The translations under genes and the position numbers were made by a program. From assembly GCF_000172635.2 (NCBI RefSeq), contig NC_018632.1:806001-870000 (forward strand): a stretch of DNA of 64,000 bases, written 5' to 3'. Shown here piece by piece: positions 27,719 through 37,519 of this stretch. The notes beneath the pieces are model-generated. The model searched no databases and was not told the DNA's origin. It saw only the letters and a list, made by a program, of their open reading frames with translations. How positions within the stretch are numbered: the stretch's first letter is position 1; every line of letters starts with the position of its first letter. The DNA comes from Alteromonas macleodii ATCC 27126. Lineage in GTDB: Bacteria; Pseudomonadota; Gammaproteobacteria; Enterobacterales; Alteromonadaceae.

Positions 27719-29845
27719 ATGTCTTTTACGAGAAATCACAGGTACCCGTCAGTCAAAAAACGGTTTGCTATATGGGCTGCACTATTTAGCGTAGGCACGC
27801 TAGCTATGCCATCCACAGCGCTTGCAAGCAATGAGAGAGAATCTCTTACTACCGACTCTGAACGCTATTTTAAATCGGAAGATATTTTTAATTTGGAATA
27901 CGTGAGCGAAGTTCAGGTGTCGCCAAACGGTAAATATGTTGCGTATGTGCGCCGTTCAAACGACATTATGTCGGATAGCAGTCGAGCGAACGTTTGGCTA
28001 GCGTCGGTTGATGGAAAGTCACACCGCCCCTTACTGTCGTCGAAAAAGAGTTACTATTCTATTCGCTGGTCACCAGACGGTAGCCGATTGGCTTACCTTT
28101 CTAATGAAGAAGGTAAACCGCAATTGTATGTGCGTTGGATGGATACAGGGCAAACGGCACTCGTAACAAATGTCACCTCAAACCCAAGTAACATCACTTG
28201 GTCGCCAGATGGTAAGCACATTGCTTTCACTATGAGCGTTGATGCCAAGGAAAAGCCGCTAGACATTAAAATGCCTAAAAAGCCTGACGGTGCAAAGTGG
28301 TCTCCTAGCTTTCAATATATTACCAAAGCGCGCTATCAAGCCGATGGCCGAGGCATTCTTGAACCTGCTTACACCCATATTTTTATTGTTCCTGCTGACG
28401 GAGGCACAGCACGACAGCTTACTTCAGGGAACTATCACCACAATGGGCGCTTAAGTTTCTCTCCTGATAGCGACAAAATCTATTTCTCTGCCAACCGCAG
28501 TGACAATTGGGAGTATGAGCCTGTTGAGGGGGACATCTTTTCTGTGGATATGATGGGTAATATCGCACAGCTTACCAACGACAAAGGCCTTGAATCATCG
28601 CCTGTCGTATCGCCTGACGGAAAGCACATTGCTTACGCACGCCGCGATGACGAAAAAGTGATGTACAAAAATAGCTATTTGTACGTGATGAAAAGTGACG
28701 GTACAGATGCCAAAAACTTAACAAAAGACGTTGATAATTCAGTGTCTAACTTTCACTGGAAAGATAATAAGCACGTTTATTTTCAGCAGTCGGTTCGCGG
28801 TTTAGCGCAGGTGGATGTGGTATCGCTATCGGGCAGCGTAAAAGCCGTAGCTAAGGGGCTGGGCGGTACTACGTTAGGACGACCTTATGTGTTTGGCACC
28901 TATCACGCTGTTGATGATGTAGTGGCGTATACCAAAGGACGTACCGATCGCCCCGCTGATTTATATGTCACTACGCGAAACGAGCGACAGCTAACAGCGC
29001 TCAATGAAGACGTTCTAGGTCATAAGCAGCTTGGCGAAGTAAAAGAAATTGTCTATCCGTCTTCTATAGATGGCGAAGAAATCCAGGGGTGGTACATTCT
29101 ACCGCCAAACTATGACAGCTCGAAAACGTATCCGCTTATCTTAGAAATTCACGGCGGACCTAATCTCGCTTATGGTCCTGTCTTCACGGCCGAACTGCAG
29201 CGCATGGCTGCAGAGGGCTATGTGGTGTTTTATGATAATCACAGAGGCAGTACAGGTTATGGAGAACGCTTTGCATTGCTACTTCAAGGGAAATACAGTT
29301 CGGAATATGACTTCTCAGACCATATGTCGGGCGTAGATGCGCTTATTGAAAAAGGCATCGCTGATCCAGAGCGACTGTTTATTACTGGTGGTTCAGCAGG
29401 CGGCATTGCATCAGCCTATGCCATTGGCCTTACTAACCGATTTAAAGCAGCCGTAGTCGCTAAACCCGTTATCAACTGGTTATCGAAAGTGCTGACTGCC
29501 GATTCAGGTCTATATCAAATCCCTTTCCAATTTCCGGGCAAGCCTTGGGATAACGAAGAGCACTACTGGAAGCGCTCACCGCTATCGCTAGTAGGCAATG
29601 TAACGACTCCCACCATGCTGATCACGGGAGTGGAGGACAAGCGCACGCCAATGTCTGAGACCGAGCAGTTCTATCAAGCGTTAAAGATTCAAAAGGTTGA
29701 TAGCGTGCTGGTAAAAGTACCTGGTTCGCCTCACGGGATTGCTTCTAAGCCATCTAGAATGATTGGTAAAGTTGAAAATATCTTGGCGTGGTTTAAAAAA
29801 TACGACAGCGTACAGTCACAAAGTACGCAAGTTGAAGCTCAATAA
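27719..29845 (+). CDS. S9-family serine peptidase (prolyl oligopeptidase/acylaminoacyl-peptidase type), secreted
   Basis: A 708-residue protein with a signal peptide (cleavage near TALA-S, about residue 36). Residues about 50-400 form a WD40-like beta-propeller with repeated WSPDG motifs. From about 440 comes an alpha/beta hydrolase domain. The nucleophile is S559 in GGSAGG; the Asp is in GVEDKRTP and the His in GSPHGI. The family cleaves short peptides, often dipeptides or acylated N-termini, and the export signal places it in the periplasm. AAGGTGAG precedes the ATG. It is apparently monocistronic and converges on the solute-binding gene at 29870 with a 24-base gap. Confidence 0.92.
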   Translation: MSFTRNHRYPSVKKRFAIWAALFSVGTLAMPSTALASNERESLTTDSERYFKSEDIFNLEYVSEVQVSPNGKYVAYVRRSNDIMSDSSRANVWLASVDGKSHRPLLSSKKSYYSIRWSPDGSRLAYLSNEEGKPQLYVRWMDTGQTALVTNVTSNPSNITWSPDGKHIAFTMSVDAKEKPLDIKMPKKPDGAKWSPSFQYITKARYQADGRGILEPAYTHIFIVPADGGTARQLTSGNYHHNGRLSFSPDSDKIYFSANRSDNWEYEPVEGDIFSVDMMGNIAQLTNDKGLESSPVVSPDGKHIAYARRDDEKVMYKNSYLYVMKSDGTDAKNLTKDVDNSVSNFHWKDNKHVYFQQSVRGLAQVDVVSLSGSVKAVAKGLGGTTLGRPYVFGTYHAVDDVVAYTKGRTDRPADLYVTTRNERQLTALNEDVLGHKQLGEVKEIVYPSSIDGEEIQGWYILPPNYDSSKTYPLILEIHGGPNLAYGPVFTAELQRMAAEGYVVFYDNHRGSTGYGERFALLLQGKYSSEYDFSDHMSGVDALIEKGIADPERLFITGGSAGGIASAYAIGLTNRFKAAVVAKPVINWLSKVLTADSGLYQIPFQFPGKPWDNEEHYWKRSPLSLVGNVTTPTMLITGVEDKRTPMSETEQFYQALKIQKVDSVLVKVPGSPHGIASKPSRMIGKVENILAWFKKYDSVQSQSTQVEAQ

Positions 29846-29869
29846 TTAGTGTGCTGAGACTAAGAGGGG

Positions 29870-30637
29870 CTAATGCGCCGACTCAATCGGTTCAAGGCCC
29901 CATTTTTTTAGTATTCGAGCATATTCGCCATTCGCTTTTAAAATCGAAAGCGCGTGTTTAAGTGAGCTTACTTTGTCTTGCTCAGTCTTAAGGCCAGTGG
30001 CAACAAAAAGATCGGCACCCAATGCTTCGATAACATATTCGCTCGTTGCGTCGTTAGGGTTAAAGCCTGCGTCGCTGATTTCATACTTTCCTGTCTCAAA
30101 ATTGGCTAATGCAAAGTCGATGCGCTCCATATACAAAAGCTTCCACAGTAGTGCTGGCTCAGCAACCAAAGCGAGGTTTTTATTTTCTTCAAAACCTTCT
30201 TGCTGCAAAAACGATGCTGAGCCATAGCCGCGTATTGAGCCTACTCGGAACTGCTTTGCGTCGTCTAAGGAATTGACGTGTGCTGTCTCTTTCTGCTTTA
30301 AGCGGATCAGCGAGGCTTGCATGTGATTTACTGATGAAATCCACTCAAATTCATCTTCCCTGTTCGGTGTTTTCAATAAAGATAGAAGTACCAGATTGGG
30401 ATTATCGAGGGTTTCTTGTACTGCACGGGCCCACGGCATGTGTTCCAACGAACTGCTAAATGGCAGCAGAGGTTCTAGTGCGTTTGCGAGGTCTACGTTG
30501 ACGCCTTGTGCTTTTCCATCCTTATTAATCCAGTAATAGGGTGGGGTGACCTCGGTTAGAAAGTAGACATGGTTGGACGATGCGAAGGCAAATGAACTTA
30601 CAATCAGCAACAAAAAAATCCAGATACTACGAAACAT
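29870..30637 (-). CDS. Periplasmic solute-binding protein, family 3
   Basis: The frame runs from 30727, but the ATG at 30637 begins directly at a signal peptide (MFRSIWIFLLLIVSSFAFAS), giving 255 residues. The mature part has the SBP_bac_3 pattern: YFLTEVTPPYYWINKDGKAQGVNVDLANAL at the N-terminus, RVGSIRGYG in the middle, and a C-terminal SILKANGEYARILKKWG helix. It should bind an amino acid or similar small solute. No transporter genes are adjacent, as is common for marine orphan copies. It has about the same length as the homologue at 2316-3080 but is clearly divergent from it. Confidence 0.8.
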   Translation of the reverse strand: MFRSIWIFLLLIVSSFAFASSNHVYFLTEVTPPYYWINKDGKAQGVNVDLANALEPLLPFSSSLEHMPWARAVQETLDNPNLVLLSLLKTPNREDEFEWISSVNHMQASLIRLKQKETAHVNSLDDAKQFRVGSIRGYGSASFLQQEGFEENKNLALVAEPALLWKLLYMERIDFALANFETGKYEISDAGFNPNDATSEYVIEALGADLFVATGLKTEQDKVSSLKHALSILKANGEYARILKKWGLEPIESAH

Positions 30638-30786
30638 AACTACTGTTAAGAACCTATAAAAAATAACATCAATTGGAGGTTTTAGATAAGGTAATGCTAA
30701 TGCGTAGTATACCGGTTTTATAGGCAAATAATACTGATATTTGCCTATAAAATGTTCAATTTGAGGTGCTGATAGTCGGTACTTGC

Positions 30787-32349
30787 TTATTCTACCGCGG
30801 GATGTAATTGCTCGATATCAGGAACAACTGTGAGTTTTAAATCAAGCGCTTTCCAGTAGTGGCTTTCTCGTAGCAGGTCAGCTGAGATAATAGGTTTTTC
30901 ATCTAACCAGCCATCGGGGAAGGTAATGGTCAGTTCGTTCTTTTCTACATTAACAACGAGGTCAGGTACAAAACCCTCTTGGCGTTTAATATTAAGCAGT
31001 ACACCCAAACGCAGTAACGCGATTAAATGCTTAACCGACTGCTCATCGAAAAGATTAAATGCGGGCAATTCATTGGTTCGAATTTTCTTTCTATGGAATC
31101 GCACGAGCGTAGCTAGCAGTAATTGTTGTTCCTGCGTAAACCCAGGCATGTCCACATTACCAAGAATATAGGCGCTGTGTTTTTGTATGCCTCGAGAGTT
31201 AATTTGCATGCCGACTTCGTGAAGTAAAGCTGCCCAGCCGAGCATGCTTTTAAAGTCACGCCCTTTAAGTTTCCATGCTTTTTCAACATCGTTGAAAAGT
31301 GAAAGGGTTGTATTAAGCACCATAGTGGCTTGGGACGTATCTACATCGTAGCGGGTTGCCAAACTACTAGCGGTTCTGCCGCGAATATCAGCGTGATGAA
31401 GCTCATCTTCCATCTGATAAAGCACGCCTTCGCGCAAGGCGGCAGGCGAGTACACCAAGCCTTCAATCTCTAGGGCTTTGAAAACGGCGATAAGAATAGC
31501 GAGGCCGCCAGCAATAACCACACGACGATCTTCACTTAAATCTGGGTAGCTTAATTTGTCTATATGCCCTGCGCTTATGAATTGCTTCATTAAATTGCGC
31601 AAACTTTTAAGTGTCACCGGAATATCGTGGCCATTGGGTCTGTCTTGCTGACAAAGTATAAACAGCGAACGAATGGTACCAGACGTACCGATACACTGGA
31701 CCCAGCCCAGTCTGCGATATTTATTATCTATTAACTCAAGCTCTTGCTGTGCAGCCGTGATAGCACGATCAAAGGCTTTTGGCTTTAGCTCACCGTCAGG
31801 GAAAAACCGTTTGGTATAGCTTACGCAGCCCATTTGAAGGCTGCGGCAAAGTAAAGGCGTAAAACCTTCGCCAATAACGAACTCAGTAGAGCCACCGCCT
31901 ATATCAATAACCAGCTGTTGGCCGTCGGAGTGGTTAGTATGTGCAACGCCTGAATAAATAAGTCGCGCTTCTTCTACACCAGAAATGACTTCGATAGGGT
32001 AGGGAAGGATATCTTTTGCTGCGCTGATAAAATCGCGGGCGTTACGCGCTCTGCGCAACGTATGAGTGGCGACAATTCTCACGGAGTCGGGCTCAAAACC
32101 TTTAAGGCTCTCTGCTACTACTTTTAGCATAGCAAGCCCACGCTCCATCGCTTCATCAGACAAGATATCGTCGTCGTTGAGACCTTCGGCCAAGCGTACT
32201 TTTTGTTTAACTCTATGCAGAATCTGCACAGACCCAGCAACAATGCGTGCTACTACTAAGTGAAAACTATTTGAGCCAATGTCTAGTGCTGCGACTTTAT
32301 TGACTTCGCGGGTTTCCACGTCATTAAAAACTGATTCGTGCTGGGTCAT
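30787..32349 (-). CDS. ppx: Exopolyphosphatase (Ppx/GppA family)
   Basis: A 520-residue enzyme that removes terminal phosphates from inorganic polyphosphate (some members hydrolyse pppGpp). It has the ASKHA nucleotide-binding fold: phosphate-1 loop AALDIGSNSFHLVVA near residue 20, and phosphate-2 loop VIDIGGGSTEFVIGEG near 145. A C-terminal HD-like helical domain follows (HEVGMQINSRGIQKHSAYI). It starts 16 bases downstream of ppk on the same strand, the standard ppk-ppx operon, so synthesis and breakdown of polyphosphate are co-transcribed. The operon has a Pho box upstream of ppk. Confidence 0.94.
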   Translation of the reverse strand: MTQHESVFNDVETREVNKVAALDIGSNSFHLVVARIVAGSVQILHRVKQKVRLAEGLNDDDILSDEAMERGLAMLKVVAESLKGFEPDSVRIVATHTLRRARNARDFISAAKDILPYPIEVISGVEEARLIYSGVAHTNHSDGQQLVIDIGGGSTEFVIGEGFTPLLCRSLQMGCVSYTKRFFPDGELKPKAFDRAITAAQQELELIDNKYRRLGWVQCIGTSGTIRSLFILCQQDRPNGHDIPVTLKSLRNLMKQFISAGHIDKLSYPDLSEDRRVVIAGGLAILIAVFKALEIEGLVYSPAALREGVLYQMEDELHHADIRGRTASSLATRYDVDTSQATMVLNTTLSLFNDVEKAWKLKGRDFKSMLGWAALLHEVGMQINSRGIQKHSAYILGNVDMPGFTQEQQLLLATLVRFHRKKIRTNELPAFNLFDEQSVKHLIALLRLGVLLNIKRQEGFVPDLVVNVEKNELTITFPDGWLDEKPIISADLLRESHYWKALDLKLTVVPDIEQLHPAVE

Positions 32350-32365
32350 GTACTAATTTTCTATC

Positions 32366-34438
32366 CTACAAAGTGTCTTCTAGCTTCTTCAAATAGTCAT
32401 AAATTTCTATCTGAGAACGAAGTTTTTTACGATTTCCCCTGCGAACGTACTTGTTGCTCTGATCCTTGTCAATCACTCGAGCCTTCAGGGTATCTTTAAA
32501 TTGTAGCTCCATTATATCAACAATGCGCTGTTGAAGACCTTTATCATACACTGGACAACCTACTTCAATGCGGTTGTCCATGTTACGGGTCATCCAGTCA
32601 GCAGAAGAGATATACACTTTTCTATCGCCGCCACCTTCAAAAATCATCACGCGAGGGTGTTCGAGAAATCTATCAACAATAGAGATAATTTCGATGTTTT
32701 CGCTTATTCCTTTTATCCCCGGATTAAGTGAGCACATACCGCGCACTATACCGCGGATCTTAACCCCCGCCTGGCTAGCCCGGTACAAATCATCAATGAG
32801 TTCTTTATCAACAAGGTTGTTAATTTTGAAAGTGATTTGTGCCTTTTGGCCTTGGTTCAAATGCTGAATTTCTTGACGAATTAACGACTGAATTTTGGTT
32901 CTGGCGTTTAATGGCGATATTTGAAGATGCTGGAACTTGTAGCGTCGGTAAGGGTATTGAATAAGATCGAATACCGCCACGCCTTCATCGGCGAGTTCTT
33001 GATTACGGGTGAATAAGCTGTAGTCGGTATAAATCTTTGCTGTTTTCTCGTTGAAGTTACCCGTACCGAAATGCGCATAGTTCACCAAACTGCCCCGTTC
33101 TTCACGGGTCACAATACAAAGTTTAGAGTGAATTTTAAGAGTAGGCACGCCAAGTACAACGCGTATACCTGCATCAGTCATGCGCTTAGACCATTCGATA
33201 TTTGCCTCTTCGTCAAAACGGGCGCGAAGTTCTACCACAACGGTTACTTTTTTGCCGTTGTCTACTGCGTCAATCAACGAGTTTACAATGCGTGAATTAC
33301 TGGCAACACGATAAATATTAATACGTATGGTCTTAACATTCGGGTCGAAAGCCGCCTGACGCAAAAACTCGGTGAAGTGTAGGAAGCGATGGTACGGGTA
33401 GTATAGTAGTATGTCTCGTGCAGTAATGGCATCGAAAACGGTGTTGTACTTAGAGAATGCCTTGCTGTCGATAGCAGGCAGCGGCGTATGCTCTAAATAT
33501 TCTCGACCCACATTAGGGAAGCCAATAAAGTCTTTAAAGTTACGATAGTGCCCAGCAGCGTGCATGGTATCTAGCTTCGTTATCTTAAGTCGCTTGCGCA
33601 AGTCAGATTTCATGTCCTCTGGCATGTTCGTGTCGTAGATAACACGCACAGGCTCAGCGATAAGGCGCTGCTTCATACTTTCAGACATCTTTTCAACGAA
33701 GCTTTCGTCAATTTCTTCGTTGATAGAATATTCCGCATCACGCGTCATTTTAAACGAGAATGCTTCAATTTCGTCGAACTTCACGAAACCGCGGAAAATG
33801 TCTTCGATACACAGCTGAATCATGTCATCGAGCATAATAATGCTCTTCTTCTTGCGGCTTTTTTGCGGTGGGATCAGCATAAAGCGCGACATTTCAGAGG
33901 TAGGAACCTGAATAACCGCAAATTTAGGATTGCGGTCCTTTCTTCTAAGCGCCACATATAAATACACTGAAGTACCGTTCAAACGGCTAAGTAGGTCGGT
34001 CTTCTTATCTATTAAAATAGGTGCAATGTGACGCAGTGCTTTGTTAACGAAGAAGTTGCGTACCCACTGCTTTTGATAATCGTCTAAATCGTCTTTTCGA
34101 AGAATATGTATGTTGTAGCGAGCTAGGGACTTAACCACATCCTTATGAATTTGGTCGAACTTTTCAGAAAGCTGGACTACCTTTTTCTGAATAAGCGCCA
34201 TAAGAGCGGTTTGGCGTTCAGCTTCCTCTTCATTGCCGTCATTTTGCGCAATGGTAATTTGTCGTTTCACGTCAGCGGCGCGCACGCGATAAAACTCATC
34301 TAGGTTATTTGAGTAAATACCAAGAAAACGAATTCGCTCCACGGCGGGATTGTTTTTATCTGCGGCTTCTTGCAATACGCGTTCGTTAAACGCAAGCCAG
34401 CTTAATTCTTTGGGATAATATAAAACGTCGTTATCCAT
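32366..34438 (-). CDS. ppk: Polyphosphate kinase 1
   Basis: A 690-residue enzyme, close to E. coli Ppk (688), that reversibly transfers the ATP gamma-phosphate onto a polyphosphate chain. N-terminal YYPKELSWLAFNERVLQEA is the family hallmark. The catalytic part carries the autophosphorylated histidine in LKIHSKLCIVTREE and the second conserved motif FGTGNFNEKTAKIYTDYSLFT. The C-terminal domain ends with SADWMTRNMDNRIEV and a basic tail. It is usually membrane-associated as an oligomer. The promoter region holds an excellent Pho box 50 bases upstream, so induction by phosphate starvation through PhoB is expected. Confidence 0.97.
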   Translation of the reverse strand: MDNDVLYYPKELSWLAFNERVLQEAADKNNPAVERIRFLGIYSNNLDEFYRVRAADVKRQITIAQNDGNEEEAERQTALMALIQKKVVQLSEKFDQIHKDVVKSLARYNIHILRKDDLDDYQKQWVRNFFVNKALRHIAPILIDKKTDLLSRLNGTSVYLYVALRRKDRNPKFAVIQVPTSEMSRFMLIPPQKSRKKKSIIMLDDMIQLCIEDIFRGFVKFDEIEAFSFKMTRDAEYSINEEIDESFVEKMSESMKQRLIAEPVRVIYDTNMPEDMKSDLRKRLKITKLDTMHAAGHYRNFKDFIGFPNVGREYLEHTPLPAIDSKAFSKYNTVFDAITARDILLYYPYHRFLHFTEFLRQAAFDPNVKTIRINIYRVASNSRIVNSLIDAVDNGKKVTVVVELRARFDEEANIEWSKRMTDAGIRVVLGVPTLKIHSKLCIVTREERGSLVNYAHFGTGNFNEKTAKIYTDYSLFTRNQELADEGVAVFDLIQYPYRRYKFQHLQISPLNARTKIQSLIRQEIQHLNQGQKAQITFKINNLVDKELIDDLYRASQAGVKIRGIVRGMCSLNPGIKGISENIEIISIVDRFLEHPRVMIFEGGGDRKVYISSADWMTRNMDNRIEVGCPVYDKGLQQRIVDIMELQFKDTLKARVIDKDQSNKYVRRGNRKKLRSQIEIYDYLKKLEDTL

Positions 34439-34487
34439 AATGTCTCAATTCACGTTCATAAAAATGGTCAAAGACTGCCATCAGTCA

Positions 34488-34505
34488 GTGACACTACTGT
34501 GACAA
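34488..34505 (-). promoter_or_regulatory. Pho box upstream of ppk
   Basis: On the minus strand the sequence is TTGTCAC-AGTA-GTGTCAC: two 7-base direct repeats close to the PhoB half-site CTGTCAT/C, separated by 4 bases. This matches the 11-base PhoB repeat geometry. It lies 50 bases upstream of the ppk ATG. Confidence 0.75.
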
Positions 34506-34626
34506 CACGTATTCTGGTGCAAGTGCGCACGCATTGCGTTGTGGTTATTCCATTAACTTTCAATATGATGAGTTCGTAATTGTGATACGCGGGATAGTGT
34601 ATGGCACCACAAATACGCCCTTGTTT

Positions 34627-35133
34627 TTATCGCTTCGCGGTAATATCCACCACCAAATCGTTAGCCAACGACTCCAGTGAGTCTTGCAATGCGCCGTCGT
34701 CAAAATCTTCTGGCACCGCAATTTCTGCTTTTGCTTTGAAAATCAGGCTGCCCCAGTTAGGCGCGCTTTCACAGTGTGAAGCAAAGGTGAGAATATTCAA
34801 ATTGAACTGGTTTAAAATAGAAGTAAGCTCTTGGACAATACCGGTTTTGTCATTGCCCATTACATCAACCGTCAATTTGGTGGTGTTGTTATTTTCACTG
34901 CTCGCTACCGCTACAGATTGCACCGACAAATCTTTAATGGCGTCTAGCGCATCGATTAAGCCCTGTTTGTTCTCATCGGCAACATGTACTTCTACAAAAC
35001 CGGTGAACATTCCCGCCATATGCGCAAAGCTCGATCCTTGCCAGTTGCCCTCATGTTTGTATACACACTTAGCCAGTGTGTCTACTAAACCCGGCTTGTC
35101 TTTACCCATAATGCTTATAACCAATGATTGCAT
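34627..35133 (-). CDS. gcvR: Glycine cleavage system transcriptional repressor, GcvR-type (two ACT domains)
   Basis: The frame is open from 35274, but the ATG at 35133 has AAGGAG six bases upstream and gives MQSLVISIMGKDKPGLVDTL, the start of an ACT domain. The protein is 168 residues. Two ACT domains are visible, about residues 3-75 and 87-160 (VDVMGNDKTGIVQELTSIL). GcvR binds glycine and inhibits GcvA to control the glycine cleavage operon. No gcv gene is nearby, so the name rests on domain arrangement and length. It sits between ppk and the divergent Pst genes. Confidence 0.8.
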   Translation of the reverse strand: MQSLVISIMGKDKPGLVDTLAKCVYKHEGNWQGSSFAHMAGMFTGFVEVHVADENKQGLIDALDAIKDLSVQSVAVASSENNNTTKLTVDVMGNDKTGIVQELTSILNQFNLNILTFASHCESAPNWGSLIFKAKAEIAVPEDFDDGALQDSLESLANDLVVDITAKR

Positions 35134-35342
35134 ACGATGCTCCTTATTGGGCGTGTAGAGAAAAACTTTGATCGTCTTCCTGTTGGGTAATACCATAGGC
35201 GCAGAGTAGGTTGCGCGAAGGTAATGCTTTAAACTTTCACTTGCTATTAGCATAACAAAACTTACACTGCTCACCAGTGCAATTTAGGGTTATTCTTCTT
35301 AAAAATGAAGAATTTCGAAAATAAGAATTACTAAACAGCCGC

Positions 35343-37519
35343 ATGACTTTCGACAGCAATAGCACAAACAAAAAACGCCAGCGAAGCGACAGGTGGTCAC
35401 GCTATGTAGTGACCGGCTTCGGCGGCCTTGTTTTGTTGACGTTAGTTATTCTTATTACCCATCTAATCAGCCAAGCTCTGCCGTTGGCATATACCCCTAG
35501 CTTAAATCATCTGTTGAGCTTGAAAACGCCAGATAACGAAAAAATTATCAGCGCAGGCGACATTATTAACAGTCAGCCAATGCTGGTTAGGAAGTCTGAC
35601 TGTCGATTGGGATTAAAGTTGCTTAAAGGCGATGCTCTGGTAAGTAATCACGATTATATCCGTCCTTGTGAGCATAGACTGTCTTCCCACAGTGTGATGG
35701 GAGAGAACTATATCGTAGACGTTTCTCCCAACGCCCAAGTGAGAGTTTTACCGGTTAGATCGTTCAACATGACCGACGGTAGCGCAGAGGATATTGCCAC
35801 AAGTACACCGCAAGCAGCGTTGTCGAACAGCATTGCGTTCGCGCTTCCCAAAGATGAGTGGGAGAGACGCAGTGACTGGAGCATTGCACTGTCCTCAAAA
35901 TGGGCAGTGGTTTCTATCGTTCAAGACAATAAAGTGTTTATCCGTTGGGTAAATCGGCTTCGTCCTACACAGGTTGTGGATAAACGGTTTCATAATATAG
36001 ACAGACTCGTATTGTTACCCGGCAGTCAGAGCGTGTTACTCCAAGTGGATGATGCCCTTTTCCTAAATAGGCTCACGGATGAAGGTGCGTCACTACTGCC
36101 AATAGCAGGAAACATCACAGCGTCATTAGATGAGAAGATTGTATTCCCACTTGCTAAAGACCGCACCTTTTTCCTAATGAACAGCAATACACAGGCACTT
36201 ACTCGCTGGGTGCTGAGCAAAAGCGATAAAGGCCTTACCTTTGAACAAACCTACCAAGTAGCGCTACCAGGAGAGAACGTTAAGGATGTGGCAGAACATG
36301 CCAGTATGAACTTGGTGGCTGTGCTGACCGATAAAGCAAGAGTGTTGTTGGTAAACCGTGTATCAGGCGATGTAGTGGCATCACAACAGATAGAGCGTTC
36401 TGCTGAGAATATCATTTGGTACGGCAATAAGCTTTATGGCTATTCAGATAGCACCTTATCAGTATGGGAAGGCAGGCACTTAAGCGGCGTTACTACATGG
36501 GCCTCTCTGTTTGAACCGCAGCACTACGAAGGGTATGAAACGGAAGAAACCGTATGGCAAACCACCAGTGCCTCTGATTTTCAAGAGGCAAAGTTTAGCT
36601 TAACACCGCTATTAATAGGCAGTATTAAAGCCTCTCTTTTAGCGCTGCTTATTGCTATTCCGGTTGCTATCGGTGCCGCAATTTACACCGCGTTTTTTGC
36701 TAAAAGCCGCCTTCGCAACGTTATTAAGCCGGCTATCGAATTGCTCGAAGCGATTCCCAGTGTACTCATCGGCTTCATCGCGGCTATTTGGTTGTCGCCA
36801 AAAGCTGAGCAGTTTTTATTTTCCTTTGCCTTTTTCCTAATCGTTATCCCTTTTGTGCTTATTGTCGTTGCCCTGGTGCAGCGTCCTGTTGCGGAATACT
36901 TACCAAAGAAGCTAAGACACGGAGCAGAGCTACTATTTGCTATAAGCGGAGTGTTCCTTTTAGGTTTTATTAGCGTGGAGTATGCGCCTTCGCTTATTTT
37001 CTCGATAATGGGGGGAGACGGGTTTACAATGCTTGCGGCCGAGTCCGATAGTCCCATCGGGAAAACGACTATAGTGGTAGCGTTAGCGTTAGGTGTGGCC
37101 ATATCACCTAGTATCTATTCCCTTGCTGAAGATGCCATAAACGGCGTTCCAAATGATTTAAAACACGCCTCTTTTGCTTTAGGCGCCACACGATTACAGA
37201 CCTTACTTCATGTTGTTCTTCACGTTGCACTACCGGGTATTGTTGCCGCGATTATGCTAGGTTTCGGCCGCGCGTTTGGTGAAACCATGATAGTCCTTAT
37301 GGTGACGGGGAATACGCCAATCTCCAGCTGGGGCTTGATAGAAGGTTTGCGAGCACTTACTGCTAACTTGGCAATTGAACTTCCAGAAGCAGATGTATCA
37401 TCGGCGCACTATCAAATTCTATTTTCACCGCGTGTATTTTGTTCCTGTTTACCTTCTTGGTAAACACCATGGCAGAGCTATTGCGACAGCGTATAAGAAG
37501 TAGGGCGTACTATGGTTAA
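35343..37519 (+). pseudogene. pstC: Phosphate ABC transporter permease PstC, long form, frameshifted near its C-terminus as sequenced
   Basis: Inner-membrane permease of the high-affinity phosphate transporter. A first transmembrane segment (about 23-45) is followed by a large extra region of some 370 residues of presumed periplasmic location. The permease core then starts near residue 420 (LIGSIKASLLALLIAIPVAIGAAI) and carries the EAIPSVLIGF and GRAFGETMIVLMVTGN motifs. The uninterrupted frame ends at 37463. Adding one T to the run at 37422-37425 restores a typical ending (ILFFTACILFLFTFLVNTMA ... RSRAYYG) of 725 residues, stopping at 37519 and overlapping pstA by 8 bases. Sequencing error is likely. 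Confidence 0.87.

Noticed and set aside
35134..35342. Pho box in front of pstC
   Set aside because: Only weak TTCAC/TTACAC-like matches were seen, without the 11-base repeat geometry; not called.
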